Shown here: one piece after another, positions 22,901 through 32,900 of the stretch | How the letters are laid out: each line of letters begins with the position of its first letter | Position numbering within the stretch: the stretch's first letter is position 1 | NCBI GenBank assembly: GCA_949752735.1 | Contig: OX457037.1 | Coordinates: forward strand, 1,427,001 to 1,491,000 | Direction: 5' to 3' | DNA: 64,000 nucleotides | Source: Lumbricus terrestris | Lineage: Eukaryota > Annelida > Clitellata > Crassiclitellata > Lumbricidae | Program-made: the position numbers and the translations under genes | The notes under the pieces: model-generated | What the model was told of the DNA's origin: nothing | Seen by the model: the letters and a program-made list of their open reading frames with translations, nothing else | The model's database searches: none

Positions 22901-23433
22901 TGTTGATTGAGGAGTTGTAGTCGGTGGAAGAGTAGTTGCTGTTGATGGAGGAGTTGTAGTCGGTGGAAGAGTAGTTCCTGTTGACGGAGGAGTTGTAGTC
23001 GGTGGAAGAGTAGTAGCTGTTGACGGAGGAGTTGTAGTCGGTGGAAGAGTAGTTGCTGTTGATGGAGGAGTTGTAGTCGGTGGAAGAGTAGTAGCTGTTG
23101 ATGGAGGAGTTGTAGTCGGTGGAAGAGTAGTTGCTGTTGATGGAGGAATTGTAGTCGGTGGAAGAGTAGTGGCTGTTGATGGAGGAGTTGTGGTCGATGG
23201 TGTAGTTGTGGTTGTAGGTGGTGGGATAGTGGTTTCATATTTTTGGGTTGCGGTTGTCGGTTGTGGGTTGGTGGTTGTCGGTGAGGTAGTAGATGTCTGT
23301 GGAGTTGAAGCTGTTGTCGGTTGAATAATTGTTGTTGGCGGTGGTGTAGCAGACGTTGTTGGCAGAGTAGCAGTCGATGAAGGATTCGTTGTTGTTATCG
23401 TTGTTGGCTGGATCGTTGTGGTTATTGGGCACG
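10999..23433 (-). CDS. PTS2: 12.4-kb mucin-like exon of module 2 (4,145 codons)
   Basis: One uninterrupted exon between acceptor ATTTTTCAG and donor G|GTAATT, 12,435 nt, phase 1-1. It starts with Ala-Cys-Pro. About 80 residues of irregular Thr/Pro/Ser follow, and then a 39-nt unit encoding TTTPPSTATTLPP repeats about 310 times (array 11038-23190). The end is TTIYTSQISMATTPG. Apart from the opening Cys, the exon is essentially free of Cys and aromatic residues. Substitutions favour Thr, Pro, Ser, Gly, Leu and Val (PSTGTT, TLSPTT, TLPTTT), keeping the PTS character. No stop or frameshift occurs. Mucin PTS tracts are heavily O-glycosylated; this one would be an exceptionally long rod. The many plus-strand VVAVDGGVVVGG frames and the minus-strand LLFHRLQLLHQQ frame are shadows. 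Confidence 0.85.
11038..23190 (-). repeat. 39-bp coding minisatellite, about 310 units, with higher-order repeats
   Basis: The unit encodes TTTPPSTATTLPP on the minus strand. Marked variant units recur at multiples of 39: 15954/16383 (429 = 11 units), 17124/18060 (936 = 24 units), 20031/20850 (819 = 21 units), 17574/20031 (2,457 = 63 units). This indicates duplication of multi-unit blocks by unequal exchange or slippage. Confidence 0.95.
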
Positions 23434-24093
23434 CTGAAAAATTGAGTTCCGATAGAATGTTAGAGCTCATGGTTCATTACAATTGCTGCTAGTGACATTT
23501 GTGCAGTTATGTCAGAGTTAGGTACCGGTAGCCTTAATGAATCATTTCCAGAAACCCCAATCCATCCTTCTCTGTTTCTAAATGTAAATTTCTCAGATTC
23601 ACCTTGTTTATCAATATTGTCATGTGTGCTTTCATGCGAAGAAATTTGTGAAAATCCCTCTTGCCCGCATTTTGGTGTACAGACAAGCCATAATAAACAA
23701 GCATACATCATTCCTATATGCAATGTCAAATATTTTGAAATACAATGTACAATTGTACATGTAGCACAAAAATATTGTGGACATAATAGATTTCAGACCC
23801 CGTTGCAAGTTGACAAAATATAAATCGCTTTTATTTCTAGCTTAGTGTCGTTTAAGAAGTTAATACTGGTGCAATTGATACAGCGTCTCTTTGAATTCCA
23901 CAGCGACAAATACTGGTGGGCTACCTTGGGATGCTGATGTATTGCAGTTCAACGTGCCACTTACTTTGAACGACCATTAGCAATCGCACTAATATCTTGC
24001 TTCAAGTAGGCTAACATTTCTACTCTAAAAGGTGACCACAGTTTTTAATACTAGTTTCGTTTTCTAGTTCGATTCCGTGATTTTAAAACCAAC
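23434..24093 (-). other. Intron C2-PTS2 (660 bp) with an unexplained open frame
   Basis: No transposon is recognised. A minus-strand frame (23729-23460, 89 codons) opens MTLHIGMMYACLLWLVCTPK, which resembles a signal peptide, and runs through the PTS2 acceptor region in a frame not used by the exon. The opposite strand is also open for 104 codons (23509-23823, Cys-rich). I do not call either a gene. Confidence 0.4.
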
Positions 24094-24408
24094 CTTCTAT
24101 CGAACACGATTCGTTGAAGTCCGGTGCATTAGTTGCGATGAAATCGAATTCGATGTTCGTTGGTGCAGCAAAGGTCAATTCACACGTATAGTTGTCATAT
24201 GATTCACCGTTGGTTGTAATGCTTGATTCTGAATAGAACACCGGATCAACCCTTCTCCTCGAAAGCGTAGATGATGACAAGACGACTCCATTGCGTTTCC
24301 AGGTAACAATCGCATAGATCGGATGTAAAGTAGCGTCACCGTAGGTGATGTTGCACGATACGTTGGAGGCATAATTGAGAGGAGTACAGGAGCAGAGTGG
24401 ACCTGACC
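24094..24408 (-). CDS. C2: IgC-like domain exon of module 2
   Basis: 105 codons between acceptor GTCCAACAG and donor G|GTTGGT, phase 1-1. A second in-phase AG six bases later (start 24402) could also be used. It has the opening CSC, B-strand Cys (SNVSCNITY), C-strand Trp (AIVTWKRNG), a D/E region with a basic SRRRVDP, F-strand Cys (DNYTCELTF), the conserved FDFIATNAPDF segment and the terminal NESCSIEG. Sequons occur at NVS, NIT, NYT and NES. It is clearly paralogous to C1, especially in IATNAP and SC(S/S)(M/I)EG. The donor GTTGGT is weaker than those of C1 and C3. Confidence 0.78.
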
Positions 24409-25949
24409 CTGTTGGACAAAACGGTCCAATCGAAACTCAGATATTGATTTTCTATGTTAGGGCTAAAAGTTGAACATCGCTTCATTCTGGTAATGCAAAT
24501 GCAATGAACTCTTTTGCTTTCCAAAGTGACACAATTCGTTCAAACAATCATCCATTCGAATATTTATATAGCGCCTCATCCGGGAAACCATTCAGAGATG
24601 CTAAAGACTCGTTCAAAAAAGAGCAGTTTTGATGATCTTATAGAATATGTCAGAGAGAGACCTAGGCAACAGGCGGTGCTCAAGAAGTAGTACATTGCAT
24701 ACTTCCAAGTCAACCACAGAAAAATCTCGGCTTTACGTGGTGGAAGTACGAGCAAACTGAAATGAGAGCACTCCATTGCGTAGGGAACGACTAGTGCGAA
24801 TGGACGTTACAAGCTGGCAAAGATCATGTAGGTAAGTTGGAGCAAGACCTGGCTGCCGTAGTTATAACAGCGGCGGTGAGGTTTTAATTATAAAACGAGA
24901 TTGACAATGCCCTCAGGTGATTATAAAGTTTCAACTTTCCATTATATGAATAGGCTTTTCATACCGAATGCAGCGGACTATCGCAGTTGTCGAGTAATTT
25001 GCAAGCCGAGTGAACCTGTCATGGTAAACGTAACACTCGAGTGCGTCCAGTTCAGACAGAATTACTTAACATCGTCACGTGAATGAAAGAAATTTTCCAA
25101 CTGTTTATTACACCATTCGGAAAAATTGAAAACTTGTGGTGATGTGCCTCACAGATAATTTCGACGGCAAGCTGATCAAGTCTGCTGTTACACGAAATTT
25201 TTAAACTATAATTCCAAACACACTGGTAGAGTCCAATTAATTTGTTACATAGCCTACCTAAAGTACCAATGAAGTCATGCGGGTCTTGAGGAAAGGGGTG
25301 TTGACTTCAATCCGACTTCCATTTAACGAGAATTCTTTTCATCAATCCAACTTGTGTACGACCAACAGATGTATTTTGAACCTTAAGACCGCCGATCGGA
25401 GGATACCACTTACACACAATTCAACCGGGAGGAATTTGTCGGGAATGGGAATGTCGCTCCCGTTTAATCAGTAGTGTCCCTCATCTCTGCACTTGTGGTT
25501 CTTATGAGATTTTGAATATGAAAGTTTTGTCAAGCTTTTAACTACATGTAACTGCTGCTGCTGAACACATCCAATGCTAGAATTTATGTAGGCTATACCG
25601 AATTTCTAAAAATAATAATTATTACCAGATTGCCATGCAAATCGGACAATTAATATTAATTGGTGATTTAAAAAAATCAATTTGACCTTTGCGTTTGTTC
25701 ATGAAAGGTCTAATAAACATATTTAATAAGTAATTTTGAATTCGCATCCTAATCTCGAGTCCATCAGTCGGCGCCAAATTCTTTGCTGTGCTGCATTCTC
25801 CAACAAACGTGTAACACGTCCACTGTCGTCCAGGCATCTCCATAATTAAGCGAATCGACTCTAAAACGGAATTGCAATGCGTGACAAGCTGAATCCTAAA
25901 CACTTCCATCAATAATTCGGATATAACAAAAGTTAACCATAGAACTTAC
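24409..25949 (-). other. Intron V2-C2 (1,541 bp)
   Basis: It holds one LINE tail (24541-24790). I see nothing recognisable in 24791-25949. Confidence 0.6.
24541..24790 (-). pseudogene. LINE 3' remnant
   Basis: The degraded minus-strand frame reads ...SRDFSVVDLEVCN...LSDIFYKIIKTALF, aligning with the C-terminal end of the LINE at 10230-10765. It ends in GGCGCTATATAAATATT and an (ATGG/ATGA) tail. Confidence 0.65.
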
Positions 25950-26264
25950 GAACGACGAGTAACTTTGCTCCAGTTCTGTTGGGATTATTTTCACATTGTC
26001 CGATGTAGATTCCAGCTGTTGATATCGGATTTCCAGATGTCGTCGCATCCTCGATAATAAGACCGGTCTCGTTGACGTCGTAGAGAGCAAGCAACGACGG
26101 ATCCCTAACATCACCGTAGTCGATGATCTGGTAACTGCCGAACTCATCTGATGTTGGAATAACCTGCCACGATACGTTTTGAGGGTCAACGTACAGATGC
26201 ATTATTGTATTCGGCTGTCCCTCTCTAACGGCTATATTCCTCAGATGCTCGACACATTGAGGAC
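25950..26264 (-). CDS. V2: IgV-like domain exon of module 2
   Basis: 105 codons between acceptor TTGCTTTTAG and donor C|GTAAGT, phase 1-1. The order is PQCVEHLRNIAVREGQP, then a B-strand position reading TIMHLYV with no Cys, NVSWQVIPTSDEFGSY (C strand Trp), YGDVRDPSLLALYDVNETGLII, ISTAGIYIGQCENN (F strand Cys) and TGAKLLVV. As in V1, the two Cys are the N-terminal PQC and the F-strand one. Sequons occur at NVS, NET and NRT. Two pieces of this exon (26166-26198 and 25988-26010) recur exactly in the upstream intron. The domain is paralogous to V1 along its whole length (NVxWxxxPTSxEF, DPSL, NExGL, STxGxYxxxC). Confidence 0.8.
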
Positions 26265-26921
26265 CTAAAAGCAACAACGTTTGTTATCATGAATATTCCA
26301 CGCGTTCCCCATTTAAATTTTAATTTTTGGAACCCCAAAATTAGTATTTAATACGCCTGAAGAAATTTCAGGACGTGAGTCAGTCCCTGAATAGTAACTC
26401 TGATTCTCCATGAAGAAGCGCTATAAAAAGAGTCCTCGTAAAAATGAATGAAAATCTTATTAATGAGTGACAACTCATGCAGTAACGTCGTCGTGTAGGC
26501 CCACTGCGATCGTTTAAATATTTCTGCACCTGAAATCCTGTATGCCTAATATGTATAAGCTTATATTTTAAGCATGCATAAATATTAAATTGTAAACCTA
26601 ACTGATAATGTAAGTTTATATAACCTATGCACATACATGTACGTAAGTAGCGACAAACTATGGTCGCACATCTCGTTTATTTGTACACAACGAATACACT
26701 TAACCGTCATGTACGTTTTGAATGAATAATGCAAAAATAGACCTGTCTTACTCAACATGTTTATAAAGTAGGCTATACGATGTAGGCTTACGCTAAATCT
26801 TAGAATTCAACTATGATCTTGGGTATCATGGCGCCGTATGTTGGCTGTCTCGTGTACTAGTTCTTAAGTTTAAATATTTTTGCGTTCCTCTTCATAAAGT
26901 ATATAGAGTAACACGTCCACG

Positions 26922-27119
26922 TTTTCACATTGTCCGATGTAGATAAATAAATATGTCGACTCGTGTAGCGCCTGTGACGAACGCCCATACGGCGAACGTG
27001 GCATAAAATAATCATTGCTTCATGACATAGGCACTCGTTGTCATACTAATAATCAATGATCCATAACAATGATCCAATAATTATGGATCTGTACGTTGAC
27101 CCTCAAAACGTATCGTGGC
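26922..27119. repeat. Scrambled fragments of the V2 exon in the intron
   Basis: 26922-26944 repeats 23 nt of V2 (25988-26010) in direct orientation. 27087-27119 repeats 33 nt of V2 (26166-26198) exactly but inverted. The segment between belongs to the inverted repeat 26953-27047. Confidence 0.85.
26953..27047. repeat. Inverted repeat arm pairing with 29363-29458
   Basis: About 95 bp matches the reverse complement of 29363-29458. The first 50 nt (26953-27002, against 29409-29458) are identical. Confidence 0.9.
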
Positions 27120-27300
27120 TGCGGGTGCCGAGTTCCGTCGTCGTTTTTGGTTGTTTTGTAGGCGCCCTTGTGGCGGTATGGCCGCGTTACGGCGCCATAT
27201 AAATTGTCGTTATTGTTATATTATTATTGTATTAATGTGGCTAACGCAATGGATTGAACAGTTTCCTTATAAGTCGCTGTTCAAGCGTGTAAAGTAGCCG

Positions 27301-27490
27301 CAGATCTAGATCTACAGTTGCATTTACTTTTCAAAATGGATAGTTTTCGACTTTTAGTCCTGTATCTTTGGTCCTCTCATGGTATCGTTACTGTTGATCC
27401 TAGCGTTTTTCAGACCATGCTGTTATTAACTGGACGCACAACGGAATCAAATGCTAATAATGCTTTTTGAAACATACTTCATGGACTTTC
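27301..27490 (+). repeat. Direct repeat, partner at about 29480-29675
   Basis: About 190 bp of diverged direct repeat (shared words TTTGGTCCTCTC, TTGATCCTAG, CAGACCATGCT, AACTGGACG, ACTTTTTGAAA) flanks the LINE on both sides, about 2.18 kb apart. Confidence 0.75.
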
Positions 27491-27985
27491 AACAATTTAA
27501 ATCCGCCTGAAATAAACTTTAACTGGACTAGTATGCATAACGATGCTCTAGAAGCATGGATGTCATCCAATAGACTACGCTTGAACCCATCTAAAGCCAA
27601 AGAAATTTGGTTGGCACACAGCAGCAGCTTGCCAGGCTTGATCGCTTTTCTCTTGAATCTGAATTTCCTGGCTTTGTCTTTGCAACCACGGTTCATGACC
27701 TCGGTGTCCGACTTGACCAAGAACTCACTTTTTCTCCTCAACTTCACCGTCTTGCTCGAGACTGCTATTATCAGCTGCGCCAGCTTCGCACTGTCATCCG
27801 TTATCTTACGTCTGCTGCTACTCTTACTTTAGTGCATTCCGTCGCTACATCTAGCATCGACTATTGCTCTTCGCTCTACATTGGCCTCCCATCCAGCAGA
27901 TTGACTTGTCTTGACCGGGTGTTGCGCTCTGCTGCGCGGCTAATTGGACAAATCCCTAAAATATGGCCATGTCTCAAACTATATG

Positions 27986-28942
27986 CCGTAAAATGGGGTA
28001 ACATAGTCATAGTTTGGAGGGTTTTTGTGGGATAACACCTAAGTGAGTAGAACAAAAGACTTGGTTTTTTAAACTATGAGCATTATGGATGGTACCTACG
28101 ACCCTGTAGAATTTGAAAATTTTGAAAACATTATTTCTCTACTTTAAAATTATTTGAAACAAAAGACAAAGTTACCCCGGGTTTGGGGTAACTTTGGCAC
28201 CATGTATTATTTCAGCGTGAGACCAATTTTAGACCCATCCTGGGTAACTTTGTCATCCTAAAACGTTTTTAAAACGTGTTGCGCATATGTGCCAAGCCCA
28301 AATCTTTTTACAAATCAGAAATCCTTCCAAGGAAACCGATTTTATAACAGTTTTGAGCTTGTAACGTCCGAAACCACAAAATGTGTCACCCTGCCAGACC
28401 CTGGTAACCAAAAACTGCGTCATCAGTCGCTTTCAGCTCTCGTCAAGTCTACTTCATCAATCTGCGTTGCTTTCCTGCTCTATCCAATATCTTCCCTCTT
28501 TTCCTTTTCTTCTCCTCATCACTTTTTGAGCAGATAGGCTACTCTTTAAGAGGCGCTATATAAATGTCTGGCTCAACCTGACAGGGATTTCTCGGAGCAT
28601 CTCAATCAAGCTGGCATCCAAGTTTCTTGCGACTGATACTGGCTCTGCTCCATCCAGTAGACGTTCAATGGACCGTCCTCACTCACTTAGGAGAGGGGAG
28701 GGTCACACGTATGAATTTTGTGTTGGTGCGTGACGATGGCGGTAAAAAATCGTTCAAAATTGCGTAACGTCATTTATGGACGGCCCCTAAAGACAAATTC
28801 TGCGTTGCATGGGTGGTACAAAGCGATGACTTCAAGATTTTGGTCAGATACACGTTATTAACACTGTTATCTGTGTACAATACATAGTCTGGTTTCCTGT
28901 GCCATAGTTACCTCGCAGTGCCAATGTTACCCCATTTTACGG
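27986..28942. mobile_element. 957-bp TIR element inserted in the LINE, TG target
   Basis: The terminal inverted repeats are CCGTAAAATGGGGTAACAT at both ends, with TG on both sides (27984-27985 and 28943-28944). Removing the element and one TG restores the LINE reading YMLEVLHW. It holds repeated GGGTAACTTTG words, a LINE tail fragment (about 28540-28575) and a half MITE (28690-28787). No transposase is seen. Confidence 0.85.
28690..28787. mobile_element. Half copy of the GGGGCCGTCCATAAA MITE
   Basis: It ends GCGTAACGTCATTTATGGACGGCCCC-like at 28787, matching the right end of the element at 1775-2212. The left half is missing. Confidence 0.65.
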
Positions 28943-29903
28943 TGCTTGAGGTACTTCACTGGCTCCCTATTCGCTAGCGTATTGAGTTCTGGGTTGCTGA
29001 ATTGGTATGGCGATGTTGTCAGGGTCTCGCCACAATTTAGCTCAAAGAGCTATGCAGCTTTACATTGGGTATCCAAGGACGTTTTCAGCTACGCTCCGCT
29101 GATAAGTGAGTGCTCTTAGTTCCTTTTGCTCGTACTACTACCATGAAGAATCGATCCTTTTCTGTGGTTGGCCAAGTGGTCTGGAATGGCCTTCCTTTTG
29201 AGCTACTCCTACACCCTGGGACTCTACCAGGACCCTTCCTTGCTAAACTTAAAACTGTTCTTTTTGGGCGCGCTGGAGTCGGGAGCGCCTCTGGGTAGTT
29301 TTTCTTGACGGAGCGCTATATAAATGTCCGAATTAATGAATGAATAACACGCTCAAATTTGCAGTATGACAACGAGTTTCTACGTCATGAAGCAATGATT
29401 ATTTTTATGCCACGTTCGCCGTATGGGCGTTCGTCACAGGCGCTACACGAGTCGACATTTGATCTCAGGATCCATATGCGATCTACAGTATAATTGTATT
29501 CACTTTTCCAAACTGGACAACTTCGCTACTGGATCTTTGGTCCTCTCTCGGACCTCTTCAATAAGTACTATTGATCCTAGTGCTTTCAGACCATGCTCTT
29601 CTCAACTGGACGTACATCGAAATCAAATTAAATAATACTTTTTGAAATCTACTTCTCGGACTTCTAATAATTATTATAAATTCTTCCGAAAACATGGAAA
29701 TTAACCGGACCCTTCACCAATTGCTCCGTCATGTATAGTAACTATATTTCATTTTATTGTACCATGCATGTAAACCAAAATGCGCTTAGGTGAAATAAAG
29801 AATGTTTTGATCTTATCTTATGCAGCTAGACTCTTCATACAAAATAACACAATGTGGAAGACAAAGAAATAGAGAACATCGGACGAAGAACATCATAACT
29901 TAC

Positions 29904-32900
29904 TAGCCGTAGTAGAAACAATCGTCGACAGAATGGTAGTTCCAGGCTGAGAAACAATCGTCGATGTTGTGGCACTTGTTGCCGGTTGAGCTGAATACGA
30001 AGAAGATTGAGAAGCTGCTGACGTCAATGTTGCAGATTCAGGATGAGCAGAAGTAGCGGTCAGGAAAGTAGTGGTGGTCGGTTGTGGAGTGGAGGTCGCT
30101 GGTGGTGGACTGGTAGTCATTGGTGGTGGAGTGGTGGTTGTCTCAGATGGAGTAGTAGTAGTCGGTGGCGAAGTGGTGGTGGTCGGTTGTGGAGTAGTCG
30201 TCGCCGTGGTGGTGGTCGTTGGCTGTGGAGTGGCTGTGGTGGTGGTGGTCGTTGGTGGTGAAGTGGTGGTGGTCGGTTGTGGAGTGGTGGACGTTGGTGG
30301 TTGCGTGGTGGTCGTTTGTGGTGGAGTGGTTGCTGTGGTGGTTGTCGTTGGTGGTGGAGTGGTTGTGGTCGGTTGTGGAGTGGTGGTCGTAGGTGGTGGG
30401 GTGGTGGTGGTAGGTTGTGGAGTGGTCGTTGGTGGTGGCGTGGTGGACGATGGTGGTGGAGATGTTGTGGTGGTGGTGGTCGTTGGTGGTGGAGTGGTTG
30501 TGGTAAGTTGTGTGGTGGTGGTTGTAGGTGGTGGAGTGGTGGTGGTCGGTTGTGTAGTGGTGGTCATAGGTGGTGGAGTGGTGGTGGTAAGTTGTGGAGT
30601 GGTGGTCGTAGGTGGTGGAGTGGTGGTGGTCGGTTGTGGTGGCGTGGTGGTCGTTGGTGGTGGAGTAGTTGTGGTGGTGGTCGTTGGTGGTGGAGTGGTG
30701 GTCGTCGTTTGTGGAGTGGTGGTCGTTGGTGGTTGCGTGGTGGTTGTTGGTGGTGGAGTAGTAGTGGTCGGTTGTAAAGTGGTGATTTCCGTATATAGAG
30801 TTGTAGTCGTCGGTTGTGCAGCGGTGGTCGTAGGTGGTGGAGTGGATGTGGTGGTGGTCGGTGGTGGTGGAGTGGTTGTGGTCGGCTGTGGAGTGGTGGT
30901 GGTCGGTTGTGGAGTGGTGGTCGTAGTTTGTGGAGTGGTGGTCGTAGGTGGTGGAGTTGTTGTGGTGGCGGTCGTTGGTGGTGGAGTGGTTGTGGTGGTG
31001 GTGTTCGTTGGTGGCGTAGTGGTGGTCGTCGTTTGTGGAGTGGTGGTCGTTGGTGGCGGAGTGGTGGTCGTCGTTTGTGGAGTGGTGGTCGTTGGTGGTT
31101 GCGTGGTGGTTGTTGGTGGTGGAGTAGTTGTGGTCGGTTGTAAAGTGGTGATTTCCGTAAATAGAGTTGTAGTCGTCGGTTGTGCAGCGGTGGTCGTAGG
31201 TGGTGGAGTGGATGTGGTGGTGGTCGGTGGTGGTGGAGTGGTTGTGGTCGGTTGTGGAGTGGTGGTGGTCGGTTGTGGAGTGGTGGTCGTAGTTTGTGGA
31301 GTGGTGGTCGTAGGTGGTGGAGTTGTTGTGGTGGCGGTCGTTGGTGGTGGAGTGGTTGTGGTGGTGGTGTTCGTTGGTGGCGTAGTGGTGGTCGTCGTTT
31401 GTGGAGTGGTGGTCGTTGGTGGCGGAGTGGTGGTCGTTGGTGCTGGAGTGGTGGTGGTCGGTTGTGAAGTAGTGGTCGTTGGTGGTGGAGTGGTGGTGGT
31501 CGGTTGTGGAGTGGTGGTCGTTGGTGCTGGAGTGGTTGTGGTGGTGGTGTTCGTTGGTGGCGTAGTGGTGGTGGTCGGTTGTGGAGTGGTGGTCGTTGGT
31601 GGTGGAGGGGTTGTGGTCGGTTGTGGAGCGGTGGTCGACGGTGGTGGAGTGGTGGTCGTAGGTGGTGGAGTTGTTGTGGTGGTGGTGGTGGTCGTTGGTG
31701 GTGGAGTGGTGGTCGTTGGTGGCGGAGTGGTGGTCGCTGGCGGTGAAGTGGTGGTCGTAGGTGGTGGAGTGGTGGTCGTAGGTGGTGGAGTGGCTGTGGT
31801 GGTGGTGGTGGTCGTAGGTGGTGGAGTGGTTGTGGTGGTGGGGGTGGTCGTTGGTGGCGGAGTGTTGGTCGTCGTTTGTGGAGTGGTGGTCGTAGGTGGT
31901 TGAGTGGTTGTAGTGGTGGTGGTGGTCGTAGGTGGTGGAGTGGTTGTGGTGGTGGTGGTCGTTGGTGGTGGAGTGGTGGTCGTAGGTGGTGGAGTGGTTG
32001 TGGTGGTGGTAGTCGTAGGTGGTGGAGTGGTTGTGGTGGTGGTGGTCGTTGGTGGTGGAGTGGTTGTGGTCGGTTGTGGGGTGGTGGTCGTTGGTGGCGG
32101 AGTGGTGGTCGTAGGTGGTGGAGTGGTGGTCGTAGGTGGTGGAGTGGTGGTCGTAGGTGGTGGAGTTGTTATGGTGGTGGCGGTCGTTAGTGGTGGAGTG
32201 GTTGTGGTCGGTTGTGGAGTGGTGGTCGTTGGTGGCGGAGTAGTGGTCGTAGGTGGTGGAGTGGTGGTCGTAGGTGGTGGAGTGGTTGTGGTAGTGGTAG
32301 TGGTCGTAGGTGGTGGAGTGGTTGTGGTGGTGGTGGTCGTTGGTGGTGGAGTGGTTGTGGTCGGTTGTGGAGTAGTGGTCGTTGGTGGTGGAGTGGTGGT
32401 GGTGGTCGGTTGTGGAGTAGTAGTCGTAGGTGGTGGAGTGGTTGTGGTGGTGGTGGTCGTCGTTGGTGGTGGAGTGGTTGTGGTCGGTTGTGGAGTAGTG
32501 GTCGTTGGTGGTGGAGTGGTGGTGGTCGGTTGTGGAGTAGTGGTCGTAGGTGGTGGAGTGGTTGTGGTGGTGGTTGTTGGTGGTGGAGTGGTTGTGGTTG
32601 GTTGTGGAGTAGTGGTCGTTGGTGGTGGAGGGGTTGTGGTCGGTTGTGGAGTAGTGGTCGTTGGTGCTGGAGTGGTGGTGGTGGTGGTCGGTTGTGGAGT
32701 AGTGGTCGTAGGTGGTGGAGTTGTAGTAGTTGTAAGTGGCAGAGTTGTAGTAGTTGTAGGTGGCGGAGTTGTGGTTGTTGTAGGTGGCAGAGTTGTTGTA
32801 GTTGTAGGTGGCAGAGTTGTAGTAGTTGTAGGTGGCAGAGTTGTAGTAGTTGTAGGCGGCAGAGTTGTAGTAGTTGTAGGTGGAAGAGTTGTAGTAGTTG

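Larger units (their letters stand above)
27520..29340 (+). pseudogene. CR1/jockey-like LINE remnant, split by a TIR element
   Basis: The plus-strand RT C-terminal region reads WMSSNRLRLNPSKAKEIWL, then a frameshift near 27605, then TVHDLGVRLDQELTF, YYQLRQLRTVIRYL, SSIDYCSSLYIGLP and VLRSAARLIGQIPK. After the 957-bp insertion (27986-28942) the same reading resumes with LEVLHWLPIR, then a stop, and finally NRSFSVVGQVVWNGLPFEL...LAKLKTVLF. It ends in GCGCTATATAAATGTCCG and an (AATG)n tail. Frameshifts, stops and the insertion make it non-functional. The endonuclease domain and most of the RT palm are missing, the usual 5' truncation. Confidence 0.85.
26265..29903 (-). other. Intron PTS3-V2 (3.6 kb) linking modules 3 and 2
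   Basis: Donor A|GTAAGT at 29903, acceptor CTTTTAG at 26265. It is occupied by exon-fragment copies, an inverted repeat pair, a direct repeat pair and a plus-strand LINE split by a TIR element. Around 29690-29825 a plus-strand AAATAAAGAATGTTTTGATC tail resembles a LINE 3' end. No terminal or signal-peptide exon recognised. Confidence 0.6.
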
